A stretch of 64,000 nucleotides of DNA, taken from positions 63,070,949-63,134,948 of the forward strand of contig NC_092860.1 in assembly GCF_032062135.1 (NCBI RefSeq), in the 5' to 3' direction. A program made the position numbers and the translations under genes. How positions within the stretch are numbered: position 1 is the stretch's first letter; each line of letters begins with the position of its first letter. Below the pieces are notes generated by a model. It was not told where the DNA came from, did not search any database, and saw only the letters and a list, made by a program, of their open reading frames with translations. Origin of the DNA: Pyxicephalus adspersus. Its lineage: Eukaryota; Chordata; Amphibia; Anura; Pyxicephalidae. This document shows positions 47,176-57,883 of the stretch, in pieces.

Positions 47176-48440
47176 GTGATGAGGAATGCAATGGAGTTGC
47201 AGCCAGTTACAACCCCCAAATCATCTGATCCTGACTACTTGGCTGATGAAGATTCAGAACCAGAGACCTTTACACAAGCAGAGCTAAATGATCTCGCTTG
47301 TGATCTAAATCTCTCCAAGGACAAAGCAGAACTTCTTGCTTCAAGGCTTAAGCACTTGCTTGCAAAGGGTGTAACTGTAACTCACTACAGAAAATGAAAT
47401 CATAACTTGACAACATTCTTCACTAGTGATGGCTCACTGTGCTACGGTCATGATATAAATGTACTCTTAACCAGTTTGTTACAAGAGCATGTTCCAACTG
47501 AATGGCGTATCTTCTTTGATTCCTCTAAAAGAAGTTTAAAGCAGTCTTACTGCATAATGGTAATTGCAAACCTTACTGATTGCCCATTCCGTTAACCTAA
47601 AGGAGTCCTATGACAACATGAAGTTACTACTTGAAGCAATCAAGTACAACACACCAGTGGAACATCTTTAGGGATCTAAAGGTCATTGGCTTGCTGATGG
47701 GAACACAAGGAGGATTCACAAAATATTGCTGTTTCCTATGCCTGTGGGACAGCCAATCTACGGGAGACCATTATGTCAAGCGTGATTGGCTACCAAGAGA
47801 TACCCATAAGCCCAGAACAGGCAGTGTCAAGTTTCTGCTTCTGGTTGATCCGCATAAAATATTTCTGCCACCTCTTCATATGAAGAGTTAGGCTTGATGA
47901 AGAACCTTGTAAAGGCCATGGGTAAATCAAACTCCATGGGTTTTCAGTATCTTGTTGAGAAGTTTCCAAACATAAGCACTGCAAAAATGAAGGAAGAGAT
48001 ATTTATATGGCCACAGATCAAGTCTGTTTTGCAGGATTATGTTTTCAATCTCTCTCAGCAGTTGAGCTAGAAGCTTGGGATGCATTTAAGTGGCTGTGTG
48101 AAAATTTCCTTGGCAACCATAAGTCTCCTGCATACAAGGAAGGAGTTCAGAATCTGCTTAATTCATACCAGAACCTGGGTTGTCACATGTCATTAAAAAT
48201 ACATTTCTTGCACTCACATCTAGAATTCTTCCTGGAAAATTTTGGTATGGTGAGTGACGAACAAGGAGAACATTTTAACCCAGAACATTAAGTTAATGGA
48301 GCACTGCTACCAAGGTTTCCGGAATGAAAGTATGATGGCTGACTACTGCTGGATGCTGTATTGCGACAATCCAAAGAGTACACAAGAAAATCATACTCTA
48401 AGCATTTCTGAAGAAACAATGGTACCTGACTGACACTGTT
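47176..48440 (+). pseudogene. Uncharacterised transposon-like protein family, broken copy
   Basis: Reads in order, across two frames: 'DPDYLADEDSEPETFTQAEL' and 'DLNLSKDKAELLASRLKHLL' (47230-47370); 'FFTSDGSLCYGHDINVLLTS' (47413-47475); 'EWRIFFDSSKRSLK' (47500-47540); 'DLKVIGLLMGTQGGFTKYCC' (47676-47735); 'LLVDPHKIFLPPLHMK' (47840-47890); 'FKWLCENFLGNHKSPAYKEG' (48087-48147); 'GCHMSLKIHFLHSHLEFFLE' (48178-48238); 'GMVSDEQGEHFNPEH' (48244-48290); and 'MADYCWMLYCDN' (about 48330-48372). The C-x2-C in 'YCCFLC' and the His-rich 'IHFLHSHLEFF' could bind metal. I recognise these blocks from a repeated family annotated only as uncharacterised protein in many animals, with a patchy, multicopy distribution like a transposon or a gene captured by one. 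I cannot name a superfamily. Several stops and frameshifts break it; a stop follows 'THYRK' at 47397. Confidence 0.7.
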
Positions 48441-50187
48441 CAGTAGATCTATACCACAGTGTACCTTGTTTTACTTCACACTGAAGATGTATTAACATTC
48501 ACTTCAATGGTGCTAACGTTTTAGTACAAAATACGTGCACGTACAGTGTTAACTATATTAGTACTGAAAACTCAGGAACTGTATGTGTAAGGGAAAAACT
48601 TTAAACAGATCTAAAATCTGCTCGAAAAATGGAATTAAAAAAATTTGCTATGGTTTTTGACTATTATCAAAATAATTTTTTGTTGACCTGTGTAATTTTG
48701 CAAATTATTCTGTCTATGGATCCAAAATATGTTAACAAATCTTAATAACCTCGCAAAGAGTTTAACCCAAAACTAAAATTGTGAGTTTTTTTTATCTAGG
48801 TCATTTCCTGGTTTTCAAATTATTTGATTATACTTGCCTCCATGAATGGGACACACTTGTACCAACTAGCACTAAAATTATCATCTATATTCCTGCATGA
48901 GAGCATCAAAAACAACTGTATCTATAATGAGTTAATTTACTTGAACCTTTATTTAAAAGACCGATCGGAAAAGAACTTTAGTGTAAACATATACAAGTAA
49001 CATTCATTCAGTTTCCTTAATTAGTAGGTTAACTAGTAACATTGGTAGCATTGGTATCAAGATTGGGTATCAAAGGAGGATCCATCAAGTCTATTCAAGC
49101 AACAATATGTTGTGGTTTAGGACTTTGTTCAATTGACAGATAATGTTGCACAAAGTTTCTCACCACCAGATTGCAAAGAACTCAGCTTTGTCAAAAATCT
49201 ACAGGTAATGGCCCTGTTAAAAAGATTCAAGGAGTCAGGAATTTTTTTTGTGTAATGCCAAGGGCAGAGAGCACTTCTAAATATGCATGACTTCAGGGTG
49301 GTAATGAATACTGTGAAACACCTAGCCACATAGTTCAGGAGTCCTTCGGGAAATCATTGTCCCTAGACACATTCCACCACTGTGTCAATTGATGATCCCT
49401 GAAACTGTATATGAAGCCATACATCAATTTGGTGCAGAAATGTATTCAAGGTCTCTAGAGCCAAGCTCATCTAAGATGCACTGAAAGAAATACAATAAAG
49501 AAATACAATAAATACAATAGTTAAATTATAAACAAACAAAGGAAAAACAGCAACATGCTCTGTTTTGGCAGGTGAAACAAGTGGCTGGTTATAAGTGGAG
49601 TTGTAAAACACAGGAGTTGAATCAATCCTCAAACTGTAAGTAATCTTTTATAACTCTGTGAAATCAATAAAAATTGTAACTAGGAAAATGAGCGGCAGCA
49701 AGGTGGAAGGTTTTGTATAGTGCAGTTTGCCATAGGCATGCACAAATGGAGCAGCAGCTCCTAGGTGTATAGAGCTGTGACAAATGTGAGCAATTCGGCT
49801 TTCTGGAATCTAACGTTAGCGAATTACATTAACGTCAATGGGCTGACTTTAAACATTAATAGCAAACCCCTATACATGTTAGAAAAGTGGCAACAAGGAA
49901 AAAATACAAAAGTTAAAAAAGACCTTGTGGTTTTCCAGAAAATGGCAGGAAAAGTGATTGCATGCAAATAGGATTTTTGCATGATGGACAGCTTCCAGAA
50001 GGCAGCATAAACATTAGGACATTGAAAAAGGGTGATCTCAACCCACTAGCAGCAGTCTCTGCCGTCAAAACAGCAGGAAAACGCATTGCTATTTAATGTA
50101 TGCATCTTTATTTAATTTACATCATTACATGATGCCAGCTGCATAATTTGTTTACCCTATATAAATCCTGTTTATTATTAATATTAA
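48441..50187. other. Non-coding stretch, no element identified
   Basis: A/T-rich single-copy-looking DNA with short simple stretches ('AAATACAATAAAGAAATACA' near 49490). I see no reading frame with recognisable motifs and no terminal repeats. Confidence 0.5.
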
Positions 50188-51050
50188 ATGCTAGCTGGCA
50201 TCATGACCAGGATGACATGTGTTAGGGATGCCACCCATAAAGTTGTGCAGAAGTAGTGCGGTGACATTAGGCAAAATGTCACCGCACCGCAAGATGAAGG
50301 TCCGGAGACAGAGCGTGGATTAGCAAGAGCAGTAGCAGTGTGTGGCCTCTGGTCAGCTATTGCCAGGGAGACGGCATTGGTAAGAGTCATGGAGAGCTGG
50401 GTGTAGTGCATCGTCATTGCCACCCAGAAGTGTACAATTTTAGTGAATGGAGTACTGACAGGCGGCAGCAGCAACAGCAGAAGGAGAAGGCGGAGGGCCC
50501 TAAGACGGAGTGGGGACTGCATTGGTAACTGGTATCTCGAGCTGGGTGTAGTGCATCGTCAATGACACCCAGAAGTGTGTGATACCATTTTTGTGAATAG
50601 ATTACTGGGCAGGCGGCAGCAGCAACAGCAGGAGGAGGAGGCGGTGGGCCCTGAGACAGAGTGCATGTAGGGTGTAGTGCATCGTCAATGCCAACCCAAA
50701 GTGTGTAATGCAAATATTGGAAATTTGGGAATAAACGTAGAAGGGCCAGATCAAGATGTTTTGTGCCCCAGCACTGTTGTTGCAATCTGTGGTGCCAGAA
50801 GTGGTAGGAAGGTAGACGATATTGATAGTTTTCATCTTTTCATGAAGTGAATGACATGAATGTCAACCCTCAATCTTACAATACTTAGCTGAAAAATTAG
50901 GCAAAGGCAATGGTACCTATCAGTGTGGCAGTACTGGGGGTTTTCATCTGCAGTTTGTTGGCCTTCCGGAAGCAGCATAAATGTAAAGTAAATTGCTAGC
51001 TGGCACAATGGCAGACATGACACTGGGGAAGAATGCCACCCCTGGACATT
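50188..51050. repeat. Degenerate internal repeats downstream of the minus-strand hAT gene
   Basis: A ~140-base unit containing 'GGTGTAGTGCATCGTCAATG', 'CACCCAGAAGTGTGT' and 'GGCGGCAGCAGCAACAGCAG' occurs about 2.5 times (50400-50710). A different block, 'GCTAGCTGGCATCATG' with 'GATGCCACCC', occurs at 50192-50240 and again near 50997-51040. The region is 3' of the hAT transposase on the minus strand, so it may be that element's 3' region. Confidence 0.7.
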
Positions 51051-51479
51051 GGCATAACTAGCGGAAAAATTCAACCAAGGCAGGATCAGCTGACAGGGTG
51101 TTTGGTGATAGGCAGACACAGACTCAGCAAAGGGGCAGTGTGGGTTCACAGAAGCATCTTGGTTGGCCTAGTGAGTCCTTGTGTGTCACGGTCCCTTCCG
51201 TGACAGAAGTTTGAGGATCTGTCAGACAAGCTGCATATGTGAATATCTGACAGCCTCTTTGGTTTTACTTGTTTCTGTGTTGTTGTTTGTAAAGACCACT
51301 CCCCTTGCATCAGGTGCAGGTGCTGGTCATTACTGCGATGCTCATACGGTTAGGAGTTAGGGCCAGATTAGGGTGTCTGCAAGGGGTGACCATTCCCTTT
51401 TCCCTAGTCATTTGAGGCCTAGTAGTATATACACCTTTCTGTTACCCTCCCCTCCCTGTTATACGTGACATTGTGTCAG

Positions 51480-54060
51480 TCAATCAGTGACATCTGCAGT
51501 GGGGATATGATAGTTGTTAGTAACCCACCTTTCTTTCATTTTCAAAAAGGTGAGGCGATTGACATTTTTCGGCGACAGTCGTGATCGGTTGTCTGTTACC
51601 ACTCCGCCAGCGGCACTGAAGGTTCTTTCGGACAGAACACTGGATGCCAGGCATGAAAGAAGTTTGATGGCATACTGTGCCAACTGTTAGGACAGGTATC
51701 CTCCTCATAACTGCTGTCGTCAACACCACTACCACCAGCCAGAAAAGAGTCAATGTAATCGTGCCCCATTCGCTTCATCCATTCTCGATGGGTATGCCCC
51801 TGAACTTCACTTGTTTGAGGTGGCCGCATCAGGTTTCTCCAGGCATCCAAAAATTCCCCCTGCCTTAGCCTACACTTTTGGATGTGTGCAGCCTGCTGCC
51901 ACTACTGCTGCTGCTGCTGCTGCCGCCTGAGCCGGCCTGCGCTCCCTGTGTGGAATGTGGTGCATGGAACAGCCGGTCACATAGTATTCTGTTCAGGCAG
52001 GTCACCTTTTCTTTCACTTGCACCAGGTCGGGTAGAAACTGTGACATTTTGTCTTTGTAGCGGTGATCCACAAGGGTGGCCAGCCAGTATTCATCCCAGT
52101 TTTTGATGCTGCAAATGCGGGGGGTACTTCCGTAGGCATCCCAACATGTGGACACACATATGAAAAAGGAGTTCCCTGGGCTCATCCTCCTCCTGTCCCT
52201 CAGTAGGTGCCAAAACTTCTTCCTTCTCATCACCCACCTCCTCTTCTTCAAGCTGCAGAAGTTCCTGTTGTTCCATCGCCCACACAATGCCTGGGGTGTG
52301 ACAGCACACATGCGGGTTGGACGGGTCCTGTCCAGCAGCCCCAACATGGTCTCCCTCATCATCATCATAATCATCTTCCTCCTCCTCTTGAACCTCCTGA
52401 TGCTGGCCAGTGTCCCTTCTTGCCCCTCTTGATGCTGGCTGTGCGCTATGGAGTGTAATGTCATCCTCATCCTCCTCCCCCATTTTTCCCCACCTCCCTC
52501 ATTGCCATTTTTCATCAGGCCACACAGTGTATTATCAAGCAGAAAGATGATGGGAATGACATAGTTCCAGCCTGATCGCTCCCGACTCACAAGGCCTGCT
52601 CAAAGGGGGCCAGTACCTTGCACAGCGTCTCCATCTGCAGCCACTGGTCATTCGTAAAAAACCCCAGTTGTGTGGCTGTACCAAGGGCCCCACTGCCTCT
52701 ATGCACCACGCTGACCTAGTAATGGCGGATGGCTAGCTTTTGCTTGCACTGATGCTGGAGCATGTGCAGGGTGGAGTTCCATCCAGTCACAGAGTCACAA
52801 TACATGGCTGCAGATGGAGTGAGCCTGTCTAAGTAAGTCCTAGGTACGTGCGGAGGAACTTCTGCACCACAAGGTTCAGTACGTGCGCAAAGCACGGCAC
52901 ATGTGTTATGCAGCTCATGCGCAGGGCGGCCACAAGGTTTGCCCTGTTGTCGCACACTAAGTTGCTTGTTGTTTGCCGTGAGGGCGTCAGCCAAGCCTCA
53001 ACCTCTCTGTGCAAAGCTAACAAGAGTTCACTGGCGGTGTGACTTTACTCCCCCAAGTACACCAGTTTCAGCACTGCCTGGCAACACGTGTGCTTGAGGG
53101 AGCCATAGTGGCGTGCCCACTTAACCGCAGTGTCCTCTGCTGCTGGCCTTTCAGGGGGAGTGTCGAAAAGAGAGGTTTTGCCAGTAGAAGGAATGAAGGA
53201 GGAGGAGGGGGGAGAGGAATGGGGTGGCCCATGCTTTTCCACCACACCCTTCGGCGGGGGTACCAGGTGCTGCAATGCCTCTTGCAGACTACCGCCCGCT
53301 GAGCTACGCAAGGCCACCCAGTGAGTGGTGAAGGACAGGTAGCGTCCCACTCCATGCCTGGTTGTCCAGCTGTCCATTGTGACATGGATTTGACTAGACA
53401 GTAAGAATGCCAATGACCGGGGGAGGTTACCCATTACACGTGCATGTAAACTGGGAACAGCTGTGCGGGAGAAGTATTGCCTGCTTGGTATATTCCACTG
53501 TTGCTCGGCACAGGCCATCAGGTCCCGGAAGCGAGCAGAGTCCACAATGCTGTACGGCAGTAGCTGCAAGGCCAATAGTTTGGCTGAACGTGACTTGAGT
53601 TTCATGACTCTTTTTTTGGTTGGACCCCTAGCCTGATGCCTTGCGCAGAACTCCAGTGGAGTGGGCTGAAGGGATTGGGAGCTAGGGGAGCTGAAGGGGT
53701 CACTGGAGTACCCATATTTCAGCGACAAACTTAATCTGACGCCACAAAATCTCCCGCCAGAAGCTGATACTTCCTCGCAGCTTAAAGTCCGGCTGTCACC
53801 AACCTCCTGAGACGTAGTAGCAATGACTTTTGAGGTGTAAAAGGAGTCAATGGAGGTGGAAGAAGAGATGACGTGGTTACACCTCCTTCAAGTGAACGCA
53901 AGTACTGCTCCCACTTTGGTTTGTGGTTCTTGCATATATCGGAAAGCAGGGATGTTGTACCCAAATGTGATCCGGCCTGTCCTCTGCGAATCTGCCTCTG
54001 GCACAGGATGCAGATTGCTATGCACCCGTCATCATCTTTCAGCGTGAAAAAAGGACATTG
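51480..54060 (-). pseudogene. hAT transposase (BED/ZBED-like), near full-length but broken
   Basis: Minus-strand reading. BED-type zinc finger: 'CIAICILCQRQIRRGQAGSH' followed by 'LGTTSLLSDICKNHKPKW' (54030-53910); the final zinc-ligand spacing is degenerate. A Ser/Pro-rich linker leads to a 227-codon open frame (53728-53045) with 'HVTMDSWTTRHGVGRYLSFT' and 'THWVAL', the first catalytic region. 'LVCDNRANLVAAL' and 'HVPCFAHVLNLVVQKFLRTY' follow (52955-52840). Highly acidic frames lie at 52483-52300. 'DEYWLATLVDHRYKDKM' is at about 52040-52100. The C-terminal dimerisation signature is 'ASSVLSERTFSAAGGVVTDN' with 'RSRLSPKNVNRLTFLKMKE' (51640-51530). All hAT blocks are in order over ~2.6 kb, but stops and frameshifts separate them. 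It shares 'HGVGRY.S.TTHWVAL' with the copy at 4500-6310. No terminal repeats were found, so element edges are unknown. Confidence 0.87.
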
Positions 54061-54074
54061 ATAGAGACAGACAC

Positions 54075-54600
54075 AGATACAGATAGAGTAGTCTCATAAA
54101 TCATAAGAATTTTCTCTTTTACCCGACAGATCTTCAAGGGATTCAGAGAGACTTAGACTAATTATCAAAGTATAAAGAAAAAGCACATATTTACAAGGAT
54201 TAATGGTTTTCACAGCTCCTCTATCACATCATAGGCCTTCATTTGAGATGCTTATTCAAATACTCCCCAGACTTCACCTTCCACAGACATAGAAAGGATC
54301 AGTGGAGTTCAATTATCTTACAAATGAAGTCTGGATCATAGGCCATGACCTCTGTAAAAAAAAAAAAATATTAGTCCTCTTGAACGTAAACCACCCACTC
54401 AAATAAAAGATAAGGGGCAGGCAAAGCACCCATACCTACCTTAATAGAATGCTCCGCGAAAGAACAATGTCACAAATATTGCTAAAATGAAGGTTCATAC
54501 AAACAAAACCTTAGTGGTGACAGCAAAGTTTTTCTTTCCACAATATCCAGCAATTCTTTTGTTTCCTGTCCTGTGACATAATTTTCTGTTTTTCTGAGCT
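54075..54600. other. Unassigned stretch, no gene seen
   Basis: A/T-rich; no tandem repeat, recognisable protein or terminal repeat detected. Confidence 0.45.
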
Positions 54601-54609
54601 ATACAAAAC

Positions 54610-55465
54610 ATGCCACAGCCTAATCAAAACAGAGAGACACAGAGGAGGAGAGCTACCTCTATTAGCCATAGTGAAATTGAAGCTATGGTAAGCATTCTGG
54701 ACAGGGCTGACTACGATGGCCGGAAAGTGGTTCCACATCCCAACACCATTAACCACCCGGCCGTTAAACCCGACCTTGGTTTTCGGGTTTTAAACACTTG
54801 CAAAAAGTGTTAAACCCGAACTTTTCTCAGGTGGTTAAAAGCATTCACTTACCTGGTTCCCGCTGTGATCATCTGTTCTGTTCCAGCGTCAATCTCTAAA
54901 AAAAATTATACTTACCTTCTCCCCGCAGCTCCTCCGGACACGTCCTCTCTCTTGCTTCTTCTCCCAGCGAGTGCAGTGACGATCTCCGGGGTTTCCCGGT
55001 GACGTCGCTGCATGCGTCGGTGCGGGCGGGAGGCGGGGCGGAAAATTTAAAACGCTTTGCATTGAACTCAATACAAAAAAGCTGTATTGAGTCCAATACA
55101 AAGAAATCCTTATATAATATATATATAATTCTATTATATATACATTATATAAGCTACTGTACAGGTACATTACATTATACACTATTTTTTTTTTTGATAT
55201 CTACTAGACCCTTGTTCGGACATATTTCTGTAAGTTACAGGTCTACAATTTAAAAAAAAAATTTCATGAAAAACAGTGTACCGCTTTTGGTACAAAAATC
55301 TAGACATCAGTGAAACGCCCAGGTGGTTAAGGACCGCATTTTAGAAAGTACAAAAGAAGTTGGAGGAAAAATATGGAGTGCTGCGTTCCAAAGATCAGTT
55401 AAGGAAACACTGATCTGATCTAAAGAACACGGAGAAGGCCATACTGAATAAGATATACCATTGCA
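54610..55465 (+). pseudogene. Myb/SANT-like (Harbinger-associated type) protein fragment split by a MITE
   Basis: The frame 'SHSEIEAMVSILDRADYDGR' then 'KVVPHPNT' (54665-54747) is interrupted by the piggyBac MITE at 54753-55326. Removing the MITE with one TTAA restores the frame exactly: 'NT' + 'IKDRILESTKEVGGKIWSAA'. A frame change follows, then 'KDQLRKH*SDLKNTEKA' (about 55390-55440). The pattern of a helical start, 'W..AF' core and 'QLRK.WSDLK' third helix resembles the Myb/SANT-like domains of proteins encoded beside Harbinger transposases and of their domesticated relatives, which bind DNA and bring the transposase to the nucleus. No transposase frame is visible nearby. Assignment is by motif shape and moderate in certainty. 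Confidence 0.6.
54753..55326. mobile_element. piggyBac-type MITE with TTAA duplication
   Basis: 574 bases flanked by TTAA (54749-54752 and 55327-55330). Ends CCACCCGGCCGTT and, reversed, CCACCTGGGCGTT give a 13-bp imperfect TIR. Subterminal hairpins: 'AACCCGACCTTGGTTTTCGG' and 'AACACTTGCAAAAAGTGTTA'. The middle holds the 'TTGAGTCCAATACAAA' hairpin found in the 42.4 kb fragment and in piggyBac at 24.1 kb. The right side ('GACATATTTCTGTAAGTTAC', 'TTTCATGAAAAACAGTGTAC') resembles piggyBac near 26250-26340. Confidence 0.9.
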
Positions 55466-55469
55466 TCGC

Positions 55470-56580
55470 CATAAAACATAAGTACACCTAATATAGTTTA
55501 ACAGGAGGGTAGTAATAAATGAAGAGGATGAGTGATGTACAGAGGTGATTGAGGGGGGAGAACCTAATTTTTGTATGCAAGTTAGTAATTTGGGTGCTTT
55601 TTGTGTTTTAGGCCAACGCACTTTAAATAGAAGGATGGCTGCTGGAAAGGAGCCTTAGGCAGAGGAGATCCCTGAACATGATGGTAGGATATTGCCATAT
55701 ACCCAAGCTTGCAAATGTGCCAGAAACATACATTGTTAAGTATATATTTTTTTTTTCTTTCCAAAGAGTTGATTGATGTTTCCCCACCCACACCACAGCA
55801 TACTCAAGAGGGGGTTTGTTCTTCTCCCTGTGGATCTTGATCTGGGTTTGCACCTAAAGGTAGAGGTGTAGGAGAACTATGGTAGTGTGTATTATGTAAT
55901 TAATTTTGTTTCTATACATGTTTATTTTCCAGATGGTGAAACGTCGTGAAACGACGTGATGCAGCACGTGTTGTCCTCATTATTTCCAAAGGAGAGCAGG
56001 AAATATTGGAGCCAGACACATCAGGGCACATAGGGAGTGGTGTTACTATGAGGAATGCAAAGGAGAAAACACATAGTAAATTTATACATTGTGCATGCAG
56101 AAATTCCCCAAGTCCATGTGTCACCTGGAAACTTACCTCACTATGCTTTTTTTATTTTTCTAAACACTGCACACCACGCTACAAAGTGTGTCAGAGGCGC
56201 TAAGGGCAGCAGATCATGGCCTAATTGCTCTAAAGACAGAGGCACAGCAAGCACAATTTGATTAAAATCATGTACAGTGTACATTAATAATTTTTTAAAC
56301 ATGTCATACTTTGACTGTTTTTTTTTATTATGTTTTTATTTATTTTATTTATTTGTTTTGTGTTTTTTTTTATGATAACTTGTAAAAAAAAATCCTTTAT
56401 TTTTTCTTAATATTTGCATCTTGTATTTCATAAATGTTTTAAAGCAGGTAAATTTGATAGAATAAGGAGGACTAGAAGATATGAGTGTGGGAATATAACA
56501 GCACAGAAGCGATGCTGAAGAAGGACAGAAAACAACACTGGAATGTAATGCAGAAAGGTGAAGAGGGACATAAAGCAGCA
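55470..56580. other. Region of uncertain content
   Basis: Mostly A/T-rich. A short stretch at 55930-56100 has a splice-acceptor-like TTTCCAG followed by an open frame ('LEPDTSGHIGSGVTMRN'), and a small hairpin ACGTCGT-gaa-ACGACGT at 55941-55957. It could be a further piece of the Myb/SANT-like gene, but no motif confirms it. Confidence 0.35.
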
Positions 56581-56582
56581 CT

Positions 56583-56720
56583 CACCGTACACACAATAGA
56601 TAGCAAACGATCATTGCACGAATCTGCTAGGATGGTTGTTCATTACAAACAACATCCCTTGTTCATCGGCGTCATTGGTCTGTCATTATGCACTTTTTTT
56701 TCCAACAATTATTTTTTTCC
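56583..56720. mobile_element. MITE fragment related to 59880-60127
   Basis: Aligns with 59935-60050: 'TACACACAATAGATAG.CAACGATC', 'GGTTGTTCATT', 'TTGTTCATCGGCGTCATTGG', and a T-rich end. Both edges are unclear. Confidence 0.6.
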
Positions 56721-56807
56721 TATTCCTACTAGCAATCTGTGCTCTTGTCAGTGTGTGTTTAAGGACAAAGATTGTAAAATGGATATAATACTGTATTTTG
56801 CTATATA

Positions 56808-57558
56808 CAGTGGGTTTAGAAAGTACTCATACCCCCTTCAATTTTGTTATGATGCAGCTTGATGCTACAGTCATTTAAATTTTTTTCTCATTATTCTACA
56901 CTTGATACCCCATGATGACAAAGGGAAAACCGAAATTTATACAAGTTTAGTAAAATTCCTGAAAAGAAAAATTGAAATACTACATTTTCATAACTATTCA
57001 GACCTTTTAGAACAACACTTTAGCTTAGGTGCCTCCCCTTCTCTTGATCACTGCTAAGATGTTTCTACACCTCGGTAAATTAAATTGATTGCACATGATT
57101 TGGAAAGGCACACACATCTCTATAGAAGGCCTCATAGCTGACAATGCATATCAGAGCAAAAACAAACCAAGGGGGGAAAGGAACTACCAGCAGAGCTGAG
57201 AGACAGGATATTTGCAAAGCACAGATCTGGGGAAGGCTACAAAAAATTATCCTGCATTCCAAGAGCAAACTTACCTCCATAATTTCCAAATAGAAAAAGT
57301 TGGCACAACCAAGACTCCTCCAAGAGCTGGTCACCTGGCCAAACTGAGCAATCCAGAGAGAAGGGACTTTATGAGAGAGGTGATCAAGAACCCAAAGGTC
57401 ACTCTGACTGAGCTTTATAGATCCTGTGTGGAGATAAGACTGAGTTCCAAGAAGACAACTGTAACTGCAGCTCTCCCTTGATCTGTCCTTTATGGCAGAG
57501 TTGCTAGAATCCTCTCTTCAGTACAAAACACAAGAGCCAACTTGGAGTTTGCACCTCA
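56808..57558 (+). mobile_element. Tc1-type transposon fragment (5' part)
   Basis: Starts CAGTGGGTTTAGAAAGTACTC after TATATA, a Tc1-like TIR at a TA target. From 57225 to 57558 the nucleotide sequence follows the transposase 5' half known from fish and frog Tc1 elements: 'GGAAGGCTACAAAAA', 'CAACCAAGACTCCTCCAAGA', 'CTGGCCAAACTGAGCAATC', 'AAGGTCACTCTGACTGAGCT', 'CCTTTATGGCAGAGTTGCTA', ending at 'CTTGGAGTTTGCACC'. Only the paired-like helix-turn-helix part and the beginning of the catalytic domain are covered; the catalytic centre, 3' end and right TIR are missing. Stops are frequent. The TIR-like start at 56808 is separated from the coding part by A/T-rich leader of normal length. Confidence 0.8.
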
Positions 57559-57559
57559 G

Positions 57560-57883
57560 GAGGTGTGCATAAAGCAAGTGTATGATTTCCAATATCTCTG
57601 CCCCCAAATGCCAGTCAGTGCAGCATGTGGAATCAAGTGTATTAAAATATTTCAATCCATAGTCATCAGCATAAATGTTATTCTAGTTCTAGCTGGTATA
57701 ATCAGTTTCGTTTTGTTGTTTGTTCAAGATACAAGTGCTAGGAACTTCATGTGGAATCACAGATCAAATGGGGAAGGGAGTGGGGGTAATCCCAGCAGGA
57801 TTTTAGGAAGTTCAGCTAGCATGATTGATAGCTGTTATCACGCTACTTGGACTCCTGGAAATCCTCCGGGGATCCCCACATAG
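57560..57883 (+). other. Open frame with one hydrophobic segment, doubtful coding
   Basis: After the Tc1 sequence ends, the same frame stays open for about 108 codons. It includes 'IVISINVILVLAGIISFVLL' (about 57658-57717), which would form a transmembrane helix, flanked by cysteines ('CGIKCIKIFQ'). There is no start codon of its own (the frame enters from Tc1), no relative that I recognise, and no splice sites I can defend. It may be an exon of a membrane protein or chance. Confidence 0.2.

Noticed and set aside
52091..52483. 130-codon acidic frame taken as a separate gene
   Set aside because: It lies within the minus-strand hAT transposase region, between its core blocks, and overlaps other frames of the same element.
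57560..57883. Single-pass membrane protein exon (for example of the MS4A or tetraspanin type)
   Set aside because: One hydrophobic stretch only, frame entered from Tc1 sequence without its own start, and no family motif; kept only as a low-confidence open frame.
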